DNA of 64,000 nt, taken from the NCBI RefSeq assembly GCF_009796285.1, contig NZ_CP047020.1, positions 1,426,001 to 1,490,000 of the forward strand, given 5' to 3'. The translations under genes were made by a program, and so were the position numbers. Source of the DNA: Streptomyces broussonetiae (lineage in GTDB: Bacteria; Actinomycetota; Actinomycetes; Streptomycetales; Streptomycetaceae). Each line of letters begins with the position of its first letter. Positions within the stretch are counted from its first letter, which is position 1. Positions 17,176-25,335 of this stretch are shown piece after piece. Under the pieces are notes generated by a model. The model was not told the origin of the DNA. It saw nothing but the letters and a program-made list of their open reading frames with translations, and made no database searches.

Positions 17176-17643
17176 ATGGATGTAGATAAATGTGATTCAC
17201 CGTCACCGATCGGATTCCGTCTCGATCCAGGGTCGGGAGTACCCACCTACTTGCAACTGGTCCAGCAGGTGGAGCAGGCGGTACGGCTCGGATATCTGCG
17301 GCAGGGCGATCAGCTGCCGAGGGTCAAGGACGTCGTCGCCGGCTTGGCGATCAACCCGAACACGGTGTTGAAGGCCTACCGGGAGCTGGAACACCGAGGC
17401 CTGGTGGCCGGCCGGCGGGGAGTCGGGACGTTCGTCGAGGGCACCGTGGAGCGTGTGGGCCTGCGGGAACAGGCAGCCCTGCACAAGAGCCTGCTGGTCT
17501 GGATGCGCACGGCGAGCGAGGCCGGGCTGGACGAGGAGGGCATGAGTGCCCTGTTCACCGCAGCCCTGCACGATCTGCGGAAGAGCCGTGCAGGCCGTGC
17601 GGACGAGGAAGGCGGCAACGGCCGGGCGGGGGTGGGCGCATGA
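17176..17643 (+). CDS. GntR-family regulator, YtrA-like
   Basis: A 155-residue regulator with a winged helix in residues about 10-80 (GVPTYLQLVQQVEQAVRLG ... INPNTVLKAYRELEHRGLV) and a short helical tail: the YtrA subgroup, which controls adjacent ABC transporter genes. The in-frame ATG at 17143 overlaps the -35 box, so I chose 17176, where a leaderless mRNA would begin. The stop overlaps the start of the ABC ATPase gene (ATGA). It most likely represses its own operon and is relieved by cell-envelope or antibiotic stress, as for YtrA homologues (inference). Confidence 0.88.
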   Translation: MDVDKCDSPSPIGFRLDPGSGVPTYLQLVQQVEQAVRLGYLRQGDQLPRVKDVVAGLAINPNTVLKAYRELEHRGLVAGRRGVGTFVEGTVERVGLREQAALHKSLLVWMRTASEAGLDEEGMSALFTAALHDLRKSRAGRADEEGGNGRAGVGA

Positions 17644-18554
17644 GCACAGGCCTGGCGATGGAAACAGCCGGACTCGGCAAGCGCTACGGCCGCACGTGGG
17701 CCCTGCGGGACTGCTCGCTGGCGGTTCCGGCCGGGCACGTGGTCGGACTGGTCGGCGCGAACGGTGCGGGCAAGACAACACTGTTGAGCCTGGCCGTCGG
17801 CCTGGCCACGGCGACGACCGGGCAGGTGCGGGTGGCAGGCGGCAGGCCCGCCGGGTCGGCTGCCGCGCTTGACGCAGTCGCCTTCGTGGCCCAGGAGGCA
17901 GCGCTCTACCGCAACCTGTCCGTGGCCGACATGCTGCGGATGGGGCGCGGCATGAACCGGCGATGGGATGCCGACCGCGCCCAGGACCGCCTGAGGGAAC
18001 TGGGCATTCCCGTGGCGAAGAAGGTCGGCGCCCTGTCCGGCGGCCAGCGCTCACAGGTGGCGCTGACCCTGGCGCTCGCCAAACGCCCGGAACTGCTGGT
18101 CCTGGACGAGCCGTTGGCCGCGCTGGATCCGGTCGCGCGCCACGACTTCATGGCGGCGTTGATGACGGCCGTGTCGCAGGACGGCATCTCGGTGGTGTTC
18201 TCCTCCCACGTCGTCTCGGAGCTGGAGCGGGTGTGCGATTACGTCGTCGTCGTACACGGCGGCCGCATCCAGGTCTGCGGTGAGGTCGAGGACCTGGTGG
18301 CCGAGCATTGCGTCCTGACCGGTCCCGCCGAACAGGCCGAGACCGTCGTGCAGCGCTTCCCGGTCGTCCAGGACCGGCGCGCTGCCGCCCAGGCGCACCT
18401 GCTGGCCCGTGCCCCCGCTTCGTCGGCCGCGCCCGCGGGCTGGCAACGGCACCCGGTCGGCCTGGAGGAACTGCTGCTGGCCTACATGCGCGAGCCCTCG
18501 GCCTCGGTCCTGCCCGGCCCGCAACCCCTACACGGCGAACAGGTGGTCCACTGA
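17640..18554 (+). CDS. ABC transporter ATP-binding protein
   Basis: A 304-residue ABC ATPase. Walker A GANGAGKT spans 39-46, the signature LSGGQ 132-136, and Walker B LVLDEP includes D156 and E157. The switch histidine lies in FSSHVVSEL. A C-terminal extension of about 75 residues follows the catalytic domain, as in Ccm/Nat-type exporters. It overlaps the GntR gene by 4 bp and the permease gene by 1 bp (TGATG). The operon resembles YtrA-type systems that export or sense envelope-active compounds. The substrate is unknown. Confidence 0.92.
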   Translation: MSTGLAMETAGLGKRYGRTWALRDCSLAVPAGHVVGLVGANGAGKTTLLSLAVGLATATTGQVRVAGGRPAGSAAALDAVAFVAQEAALYRNLSVADMLRMGRGMNRRWDADRAQDRLRELGIPVAKKVGALSGGQRSQVALTLALAKRPELLVLDEPLAALDPVARHDFMAALMTAVSQDGISVVFSSHVVSELERVCDYVVVVHGGRIQVCGEVEDLVAEHCVLTGPAEQAETVVQRFPVVQDRRAAAQAHLLARAPASSAAPAGWQRHPVGLEELLLAYMREPSASVLPGPQPLHGEQVVH

Positions 18555-19567
18555 TGGCGATGACCGATGCTCCGTCCCTGGCCCGGGACCGCGCGCTGCC
18601 CCGGCTCGGCCTGGCCTGGGTGACCTGGCGCCAGCACCGGTTCGCCGTCTACGGCCTGCTGGGGATGCTGGCCTGCTTCGCCGTACTGATGGTGGCGGGA
18701 GGCATGCAGGCACGTTCGACCTACGGACAACTGGGGCTGGCCCAGTGCACGTCCTACTCCGCCGGCCGCTGCCAGCACCTCGCCGACGACCTGTTCACCT
18801 CGTACGGGACGAAGTGGCCCTTCTTGTTCCTCCTTCTGCTGCCGGGGGCGTTCGGTGCCTTCCTCGGAGGGCCCCTGATCGCACGGGAGCTGGAGACGGG
18901 CACCTACCGGTTCGCCTGGACCCAGGCGGCCGGGCGCACCCGCTGGCTGCTGACCAAGCTGTTTCTGATCGCCCTGGTACTGGTCGCCGTGACGGCAGGC
19001 TTCAGTGCCCTGTACTCGTGGTACAACGCCCCGCTGGACCACGTCCTGCCCGTCGGATTCGGCGACTATCTCGGCTTCGAGCTGGAGGGGATCGCCTTCC
19101 CGGTCCAGACGCTGCTGGCATTCGCGGCGGGGGTCTTCGCCGGCCTGCTCGTCCGCCGCACCATGGTCGCGGTCGGTGCGGTCTTCCTCGGCTTCTTCGG
19201 CCTGCTCATGGCGACCGTGTTCAAGCTCCGCCGGCACTACATGACGCCGCTGACCACCTTCCACAAGCCTGGCCCACGTGACTGGGTGGTCGGCACGGCA
19301 TACACGGACCCCACCGGTCACCCGCTCAGTGACTCCCAGAGCCACAGCCTGTACATGAAGTACGTGGCACAGCTCCCATCCGGCAACGGGCTTCCCTCGG
19401 TTCCCTACAGGGACTGGCTCCAGGCCCGGCACTACACCATCGTGACGAGCTACCAGCCCTCCGCCCGCTTCTGGTCCTTCCAGTTCATCGAGGCGGCCTG
19501 GATGGGCCTGCTCGCCCTTCTCCTCGCCATCGCCAGCGTCTGGTTGGTCCGCCGCAGGACCGACTGA
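18554..19567 (+). CDS. ABC transporter permease
   Basis: A 337-residue integral membrane protein with about six hydrophobic spans: near 30-50, 88-108, 135-157, 179-200, 200-220 and 308-333. A long extracytoplasmic segment of some 85 residues lies before the last span. RELETGTYRFAWTQAAGRTRW is typical of ABC-2-type permeases fed by the preceding ATPase. The start codon overlaps the ATPase stop, so expression is coupled. With one ATPase and one permease, the transporter would assemble as a dimer of each. The 180 bp after it contain no gene. Confidence 0.85.
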   Translation: MAMTDAPSLARDRALPRLGLAWVTWRQHRFAVYGLLGMLACFAVLMVAGGMQARSTYGQLGLAQCTSYSAGRCQHLADDLFTSYGTKWPFLFLLLLPGAFGAFLGGPLIARELETGTYRFAWTQAAGRTRWLLTKLFLIALVLVAVTAGFSALYSWYNAPLDHVLPVGFGDYLGFELEGIAFPVQTLLAFAAGVFAGLLVRRTMVAVGAVFLGFFGLLMATVFKLRRHYMTPLTTFHKPGPRDWVVGTAYTDPTGHPLSDSQSHSLYMKYVAQLPSGNGLPSVPYRDWLQARHYTIVTSYQPSARFWSFQFIEAAWMGLLALLLAIASVWLVRRRTD

Positions 19568-19746
19568 CCCGGCGCCCGGACGCTCGCCCCTGCGCACCGC
19601 GTCTGCGCCCGCCTCTGAAGTCCTCGAACCGGACGACCCGCCGTCAGGCACGGCGAGACCGCCGGACCTCGCACACCACCCACTCCGGGCTTCAGTATGG
19701 GAGGCGGAAACCGCCTGCACCGGCACCAGGAGGAGACGAGACACCC

Positions 19747-19935
19747 ATGGCACTGGAGATGCGCGATCGCTGCGAGCGCTGTACGACCGCCGAGTTGCCG
19801 GCGGACGGCCAGGCTCTCATCTGCTCGTACGAGTGCACGTTCTGCGTGGCGTGCGGCGAGGCCATGGCAGGTGTCTGCCCCAACTGCGGTGGCGAACTGC
19901 TCGCCCGGCCCCGTCGCGTTCCCGCCGCCGGCTGA
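19747..19935 (+). CDS. DUF1272 domain-containing zinc-ribbon-like protein
   Basis: A 62-residue cysteine-rich protein matching DUF1272: MALEMRDRCERCTT at the start, then CSYECTFCVACGEAM and CPNCGGEL. Nine cysteines in CxxC-like pairs suggest one or two zinc knuckles. The function is unknown; the family is widespread and always small. The ATG follows AGGAGGAGACG, a strong ribosome binding site. It stands alone between the ABC permease and the decayed NUDIX gene. Confidence 0.88.
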   Translation: MALEMRDRCERCTTAELPADGQALICSYECTFCVACGEAMAGVCPNCGGELLARPRRVPAAG

Positions 19936-19997
19936 GACGGGGAGGACCGGCCTCTGCCGCTCGCCGCCACGGCGTTCGGTGGAGACCGGTCGAGGGC

Positions 19998-20747
19998 GAC
20001 GACGGCTCGAAACGGCGGCGGACGACAGGGGCCAGGTAGTCGACGAGCGGCCCCGTGAGGTCTTCCAGGCCGGCCCGTGAGGTCTTCCAGGTCGGCCGGT
20101 GAGGCGATCAGCTCGATACGGTCGAACTCGGGATCGCGGCCGAGCGATGTCTCCGTGCGGACCAGCCGGGCGTACCGCTCGCGCAGCTCCCGCTCCGGAC
20201 GCGGCGGGGCCAGGAACATGACGCCGCCGCCCCGGGCCCTCGGGTGGTCAGCCACAGGGTCAGGGCGTCGTCGGTGGTGTCCGAGCCGGTCTCCTCGGCC
20301 GGCTCCCTGGTGGCCTGCTCACGCAGCCCGGGGCAGGTCCAACTCCCGCTCCTGCGCAGCGGGTTCCACGGTGCGGTACCCCCGGGAAGCTGCCGGCGGC
20401 CCGGAGCCGCGGTCGAGGACGACATCCGGCCCACCAGCAGACGCCCGTCGTCGCAGGGCTGCAGCACACAGACAAACACAGACGCGTACACCGGCGCGTC
20501 CGGGAGCCCGCGCAGTGCCCGGAACCGGTAGGTGGCCCGCGCCCAGTACAGCACCAGGCCGTCCGCCCCGTACCGGGCCGGCCGGGTGAGGGCGGCAACC
20601 GGGCCGTCGAAGAGCGCCGGGTTGGCCCGTACCGCCTCCTCGCAGGCGCGGTCCATCTCCACGCGGTGCCCCGGCGACAGCTCCGGCAGGGCCGTCTCCA
20701 CGAGGCGGATGCGCCCAGCGGTCGGCTTCCACGGCGGACGTGGTCAC
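19998..20747 (-). pseudogene. NUDIX hydrolase gene broken by several frameshifts
   Basis: A NUDIX protein can be traced in pieces across all three frames: VTTSAVEADRWA from a GTG at 20747 that overlaps the ROK stop; then RLVETALPELSPGHRVEMD through QLPGGT; then VEPAAQERELDLP; then LREQATREPAEETG (a degraded Nudix box); then GGGVMFLAPPRPERELRERY; and finally DLEDLTG. At least five frame changes separate them. One is caused by a 22-bp tandem duplication near the 3' end, and another by a 5-bp repeat of GCACC-type sequence. The product cannot be made as one protein. It was probably cotranscribed with ROK and AlkB. Confidence 0.75.
20052..20095. repeat. 22-bp tandem duplication inside the NUDIX pseudogene
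   Basis: Copies at 20052-20073 and 20074-20095 differ at a single base (20070 versus 20092). The unit covers the codons of DLEDLTG. Because 22 is not a multiple of three, the duplication shifts the frame, and it looks recent. Confidence 0.85.
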
Positions 20748-21982
20748 CGCAGCGCCCCCAGCGGGTCGTCCAGGACCGGCTGCCAGGCCAGTTCGGCGGC
20801 GCCGACGAGGCTGTTGTGGTCCAGCGTGCACGGCAGGATCGGCACGCCGCCGCTCTGACCCCACAGGCTGCGGTCGGCGACGACCGCGCGCAGCCGGCCG
20901 GGGTCGGCGCCCAGCAGGGTGCGGTGCAGGCCGCCGAGGATGATGCGGTCGGGGTTGAGGATGTTGACCAGCCCGGCGAGACCGAGACCCAGGCGGTCGA
21001 TCAGCGCCTGTGCTGCGGTACGGACGGCCGGGTCGTCGTACTGCGTGCGCAGCAGGTCGTTGGCCTGCTGGAGCAGGGACACCTCGGGGCCCGGCTCGCG
21101 GCCCGCCTCGACCAGCAGGGCCAGCGGGTCCGCCTCGACGTCGAGACAGCCCCGGCTGCCGCAGTGGCAGGGGCGGCCCTCCGGGTTGACGGTGAGGTGG
21201 CCGACCTCCAGGGCGAGGCCCGAACTGCCGGTGTGCAGACGCCCGTCGAGGACCAGGGCGCCGCCGACGCCCCGGTGGCCGGTGGCCACACACAGCAGGT
21301 CCCGGGCGCCCCGCCCGGCGCCGTGCCGGTGTTCGGCGAGTGCGGCGAGGTTGACGTCGTTGCCGGCGAAGGCGGGGCCGGTGAGGCCGGCGGCGCGCAC
21401 GCACTCCGCGAAGATCCGCCGCACGGGGGCGCCGACCGGCCAGGCCAGGTGCAGGGGGTTGAGCGCCAGCCCGTCGGGTTCGGCCACTGCGGACGGTACG
21501 GCGAGCCCCGCGCCGACGCAGCGCCGGCCGGTCGTGCGCAGCAGGTCGGCGCCCGCTTCCACCACCGAGCCGAGGACCTTCGCCGGGTCGGCGTCGACGG
21601 TCTCGCAGCCGGGCGCGGTCGCCACGATCCGGCCGCCCAGTCCGACCAGTGCGGCCCGGAACCCGTCGGCGTGGACCTGGGCCGCGAGTGCCACCGGCCC
21701 TTCCTCGGCGAGTTCCAGCCGGTGCGAGGGGCGCCCCTGGGAACCGGCCGCCGCGGCGGGCCGGGCGTCCACCCGGATCAGCCCGAGCGCCTCCAGCTCG
21801 GCGGCCACCGCGCCGGCCGTCGCCCGGGTGACTCCGAGTTCGGCGGTGAGCACGGCCCGGGTCGGCGCACGCCCGGTGTGCACGAGCTCCAGTGCGGGTC
21901 CGAGCGCGCCGCGCCCCCGGTCCAGCCGCGCCCTCGGGGTCGTTCTCTCCCCCGCCGTCCTGGGGTCCGCCTTGCCGCTCAT
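20744..21982 (-). CDS. ROK family transcriptional regulator
   Basis: A 412-residue ROK repressor. An N-terminal winged helix (about 20-75; TRAVLTAELGVTRATAGAVAAEL) precedes the ROK fold with VGLGG, GNDVNLAALAEH and the zinc site CHCGSRGCLDVE. Such proteins repress sugar genes and bind sugars, often without kinase activity. I chose the ATG at 21982 because GGGAG lies upstream; the ATG at 22012, which overlaps the AlkB stop as ATGA, is an alternative. A small inverted repeat (ATGAT, 5 bp, ATCAT) lies just before the chosen start. Cotranscription with AlkB is likely. Confidence 0.88.
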   Translation of the reverse strand: MSGKADPRTAGERTTPRARLDRGRGALGPALELVHTGRAPTRAVLTAELGVTRATAGAVAAELEALGLIRVDARPAAAAGSQGRPSHRLELAEEGPVALAAQVHADGFRAALVGLGGRIVATAPGCETVDADPAKVLGSVVEAGADLLRTTGRRCVGAGLAVPSAVAEPDGLALNPLHLAWPVGAPVRRIFAECVRAAGLTGPAFAGNDVNLAALAEHRHGAGRGARDLLCVATGHRGVGGALVLDGRLHTGSSGLALEVGHLTVNPEGRPCHCGSRGCLDVEADPLALLVEAGREPGPEVSLLQQANDLLRTQYDDPAVRTAAQALIDRLGLGLAGLVNILNPDRIILGGLHRTLLGADPGRLRAVVADRSLWGQSGGVPILPCTLDHNSLVGAAELAWQPVLDDPLGALR

Positions 21983-22008
21983 GAGGGCGAGTCTCCCATG
22001 ATCCGCAA

Positions 22009-22692
22009 TCATTGGTTCCGGGCCGCCCGCTGCAGCCCGCTCACCCGCAGGGTGACGTTCAGCCGGCCGGCCAGGCCCAGCCAGGGCGGTGCCGTACCCG
22101 GGCGCACGCGCGGCACGCCGTGGTAGGCGAGCCGGGACGGCCCGCCGAAGACGAACAGATCGCCGCTGCGCAGCTCCACGTCGGTGTACGGCCGGGTGCG
22201 CGTCCCGGTGTTGCCGAAGCGGAACACACAGGTGTCGCCGAGGCTCAGCGAGACCACCGGGGCGTCCGCGCGCTCGTCGGCGTCGCGGTGCATGCCCATG
22301 CGGGCGTCGCCGTCATAAAAGTTGATCAGCGCGATGTCGTACGGCGTCGCCGGGACCGCATCCGGGCCCAGTGCGTCGGCCACCGCGCGGCGGCCCAGCT
22401 CGTCGAGCCAGGCCGGGAACGGCTTGACCGGGCTGCCGTCGCCGTCGACGGCCGTACGGGCGTAGGCGTACGGGTACCAGTGCCAGCCCAGACAGACCTG
22501 CCGGGCGGTCATCGTGCCGCCGCCCGGCGTGCGGACCGTGCGCAGTCCGGCCGGGGGCCGCGCCCAGTCCCGGCAGGCGGCGAGCAGCTCGCGCTGCTCG
22601 TCGCCGTCCAGCCAGCCCGGGGCGTGCACGGCGCCCGGTGCGACCCGCGCACGCTCCCTGGGAAACAGCTCCGCGTCCACGCGCTCCATCAT
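22009..22692 (-). CDS. AlkB-like 2-oxoglutarate-dependent dioxygenase
   Basis: A 227-residue Fe(II)/2OG dioxygenase of the AlkB family. The iron ligands are H135 and D137 in MHRDADE and H191 in YHGVPRV; the 2OG-binding arginine lies in RLNVTLR near 207-213. NFYDGDARMGMHRD is the classic AlkB signature. It would remove alkyl groups from DNA or RNA bases. The start is uncertain: ATGs at 22692 and 22689, and a GTG at 22713, are in frame, none with a strong ribosome binding site. It is divergent from rlmG, an rRNA methyltransferase, and is followed by the ROK gene in the same direction. Confidence 0.9.
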   Translation of the reverse strand: MMERVDAELFPRERARVAPGAVHAPGWLDGDEQRELLAACRDWARPPAGLRTVRTPGGGTMTARQVCLGWHWYPYAYARTAVDGDGSPVKPFPAWLDELGRRAVADALGPDAVPATPYDIALINFYDGDARMGMHRDADERADAPVVSLSLGDTCVFRFGNTGTRTRPYTDVELRSGDLFVFGGPSRLAYHGVPRVRPGTAPPWLGLAGRLNVTLRVSGLQRAARNQ

Positions 22693-22747
22693 CGCGCAGG
22701 CCCGCCGCACCACCCCTGATCTGCGGCTCGGCTAGCCTGGACGCACG

Positions 22748-23893
22748 ATGAGCGACCGTATGACGACACCGTGGGGCGAGGTCGACCTGACCCGCTTCCC
22801 CGAGGATCCCCGCGACCCGCTGCGCGCCTGGGACGCCTCCGACGCGTACCTGCTGCGTCACCTGGCCGAGGAGGGGGTGCCGCTCACCGGCACGGTGGTG
22901 GTGGTCGGGGACCGCTGGGGCGCGCTGGCCACGGCGCTCGCGGAGCACCGTCCGACGCAGATCACCGACTCCTTTCTGGGCCAGGAGGCGACCCGGGCGA
23001 ACCTGGCCCGGGCCGGCGTCGAGCCCGGTGCCGTCCAGCTGCTCACCACCCAGGATCCGCCGCCGGAGCGGGTGGACGTCCTGCTGGTGCGGGTACCCAA
23101 GAGCCTCGCGCTGCTGGAGGACCAGTTGCTACGGCTGGCACCCGCGGTGCACGCGGACACGGTCGTCGTCGGCACCGGCATGGTGAAGGAGATCCACACC
23201 TCCACGCTCCAGCTGTTCGAGCGGGTCCTCGGCCCGACCCGGACCTCACTGGCACGCCAGAAGGCCCGGCTGATCTTCTGCACCCCGGATCCGGCGCTGG
23301 AGCGCCCCGCGAACCCGTGGCCGTACAGCTACGGCCTCCCGGACGGCATCGGCGCGGCCTCCGGGCGCACGGTCGTCAACCATGCGGGCGTCTTCTGTGC
23401 CGACCGGCTCGACATCGGCACACGCTTCTTCCTGACACACCTGCCCGGCCCCGGTGCCGCCCGTGTGGTGGACCTCGGCTGCGGCAACGGTGTCGTCGGT
23501 ACGGCGGTGGCGCTGGCGGATCCCGCCGCCGAGGTGCTGTTCGTGGACGAGTCCTTCCAGGCCGTGGCCTCGGCGGAGGCGACGTACAAGGCCAACGGCG
23601 TGCCCGGGCATGCGGAGTTCCGGGTCGGGGACGGGCTGGCCGGGGTGGCGCCCGGCAGTGTGGACCTCGTGCTGAACAACCCGCCGTTCCACGCCCACCA
23701 GGCGACGACCGACGCGACGGCGTGGCGCATGTTCACCGGCGCGCAGCGCGCGCTGCGGCCGGGCGGCGAGCTGTGGGTGATCGGCAACCGGCATCTGGGG
23801 TATCACGTGAAGCTCAGGCGGCTGTTCGGCAACAGCGAACTGGTGGCGTCCGACCCCAAGTTCGTGGTGTTGAGGGCGGTCAAGAAGGACTGA
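22748..23893 (+). CDS. rlmG: 23S rRNA (guanine-N2)-methyltransferase RlmG-like
   Basis: A 381-residue protein with two methyltransferase-like halves, as in RlmG/RsmC. The C-terminal half is catalytic: SAM-binding DLGCGNG at 242-248 and the NPPF motif at 311-314, followed by H, typical for guanine-N2 methylation. The N-terminal half keeps the fold (VVVVGDRWGALATAL) but lacks a catalytic motif. In E. coli RlmG methylates G1835 of 23S rRNA; the same target is inferred here. The ATG is close to the divergent AlkB gene, so the two may share a short promoter region of about 55 bp. Confidence 0.85.
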   Translation: MSDRMTTPWGEVDLTRFPEDPRDPLRAWDASDAYLLRHLAEEGVPLTGTVVVVGDRWGALATALAEHRPTQITDSFLGQEATRANLARAGVEPGAVQLLTTQDPPPERVDVLLVRVPKSLALLEDQLLRLAPAVHADTVVVGTGMVKEIHTSTLQLFERVLGPTRTSLARQKARLIFCTPDPALERPANPWPYSYGLPDGIGAASGRTVVNHAGVFCADRLDIGTRFFLTHLPGPGAARVVDLGCGNGVVGTAVALADPAAEVLFVDESFQAVASAEATYKANGVPGHAEFRVGDGLAGVAPGSVDLVLNNPPFHAHQATTDATAWRMFTGAQRALRPGGELWVIGNRHLGYHVKLRRLFGNSELVASDPKFVVLRAVKKD

Positions 23894-23911
23894 GGCAAGG
23901 GGCACGCACGG

Positions 23912-24772
23912 TCAGCGCGGGGTCCGGGTCAGGACCCCGATGATCCGGTGCACCTCCTGGGCCATCGCCTCCCGGCCCACGCTCAGATACTTGCGCGAGT
24001 CGACGGCCTCGGGGTGCGCCGCGAGGAACTCCCGGATCGCTCCGGTCATGGCCACGTTGAGGGCCGTGCCGACGTTGACCTTGACGATGCCGCCCACGAC
24101 GGCCTCCACCAGCCCCTCGTCCGGTACGCCGGAGGAGCCGTGCAGGACCAGCGGGACGGCGAGCGTGGCGGACAGCCGCTTGAGCAGGCCGTGATCGAGG
24201 CGGGCCGTGCGGGTGGTCATGGCGTGCACGCTGCCGATGGCGACGGCGAGCGCGTCGACACCGGTACCGGCCACGAAGTCGCGGGCCTGGTCGGGGTCGG
24301 TGCGCGCGCCGGGTGCGTGGGCGTCCAGCGGGGGTCTGCCGTTCTTGCCGCCGATCTGTCCCAGCTCGGCCTCGATCCAGAGCCCTTGGGCATGCGCCCA
24401 GTCGGCGGCGGCCCGGGTGGCGGAGAGGTTGTCGGCGTAGGGCAGGCGGGCCGCGTCGTACATGACCGAGCCGAACCCGGCGCCGGGTGCCTGGCGCAGC
24501 AGGTCGTCGCTCTGGACGTGGTCGAGGTGCAACGCGACGGGTACGGCGGCCCGTTCGGCGGCGGCGACGGCGGCGCGCGCCAACGGCAGCAGCCGCCCGT
24601 AGCGGAACTTGACGGCGTTCTCGCTGACCTGGAGGACGACGGGCGCACCCGCCGACTCGGCGCCGGCGATGACGGCCTCGATGTGTTCCAGGGTGATGAC
24701 GTTGAAGGCGGCGACGGCGGAGCGGGCTGCGGAGGCGGCGGTGACCAGCTCGCCGGTGGACGCGAGGGGCAC
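23912..24772 (-). CDS. Class II ketose-bisphosphate aldolase, GatY/KbaY type
   Basis: A 286-residue zinc aldolase. Zinc and catalytic residues are visible: D84 and H85 in HLDHVQSD, H183 in VHAM, and H211 in LHGSSG. NVGTALNVAMT forms the phosphate loop near the C-terminus. Family members cleave fructose- or tagatose-1,6-bisphosphate; the neighbouring SIS gene favours a tagatose or amino-sugar route. The GTG at 24772 is supported by GGAAGGA 7 bp upstream. It lies in the same direction as the SIS gene but is separated from it by a 560-bp non-coding region with repeats. Confidence 0.88.
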   Translation of the reverse strand: MPLASTGELVTAASAARSAVAAFNVITLEHIEAVIAGAESAGAPVVLQVSENAVKFRYGRLLPLARAAVAAAERAAVPVALHLDHVQSDDLLRQAPGAGFGSVMYDAARLPYADNLSATRAAADWAHAQGLWIEAELGQIGGKNGRPPLDAHAPGARTDPDQARDFVAGTGVDALAVAIGSVHAMTTRTARLDHGLLKRLSATLAVPLVLHGSSGVPDEGLVEAVVGGIVKVNVGTALNVAMTGAIREFLAAHPEAVDSRKYLSVGREAMAQEVHRIIGVLTRTPR

Positions 24773-25335
24773 TTCGGGTGTCCTTCCAGGACGCGGACCG
24801 GGGGTGGCCGGGGGTGACTGAGACTGCTGGGAAAGGGGGTTGACCGAGGCTGCTTGTCCACAGGGCCACGGCGACCGGAGGTGGATGCGGCTCGACCGGA
24901 GGTTGGCTGACGCTGCTGGGTTGAGGGATGGCCACGGATCGGCCGACGGGTTGCAGGGGGGCTCGATCGGAGGTGGCTGGGGGCTGCCGGGCTGAGAGAC
25001 GGACAGGGACCGGCCGACGGGCTGCAGAGCACCGGGCCCAGCGTTGGACGGGGCTGGACGAGGTCGCGACCTGGGGCCGCACAGGGCTTGGCAACGGGCT
25101 TGGCAGGGAATCCGTCGGAACCCGGCCCGGACTTCGGCCGGGGATCCGCCGGGCGCTCGACGGGACCACGGCCAGGGCACGGACAGGGGATCGGACAGAG
25201 CTTGGCAGAGGCCCTGGCCTGGCAGAGACCTTGCCGGGCCAAGGCCTTGGCCCGGCATCGGCCCGCACTGCGCCAGGTGCGGCCGAGGAGCGGCTCGGGC
25301 TCGGGCAGGCCGCGCCCCGGCTCCGCGAGGGCCTT
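24773..25335. repeat. Non-coding gap with a 67-bp degenerate direct repeat
   Basis: No gene is recognisable in this 563-bp gap. Two 67-bp copies, at 24890-24956 and 24961-25027, are clearly related: both open with GCTCGA(C/T)CGGAGGT and close with CGGCCGACGGG(T/C)TGCAG, with most differences in the middle. Short repeats of GGCTTGGCA type follow. The gap separates two genes that usually cooperate. Related Streptomyces loci often carry a PfkB-type sugar kinase here (recalled, not verified), so the kinase may have been lost. Confidence 0.6.
25232..25257 (-). terminator. 26-bp perfect palindrome, probable terminator of the SIS gene
   Basis: The two arms, TGCCGGGCCAAGG and CCTTGGCCCGGCA, are exact reverse complements with no spacer. 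The palindrome starts about 80 bp after the SIS stop codon in its direction of transcription. As RNA it can form a strong hairpin with a small loop, and it would work on both strands. It could instead be a protein-binding site. Confidence 0.5.

Noticed and set aside
24890..25027. 67-bp repeat pair as a CRISPR array
   Set aside because: Only two degenerate copies, adjacent with 4 bp between them and no unique spacers.
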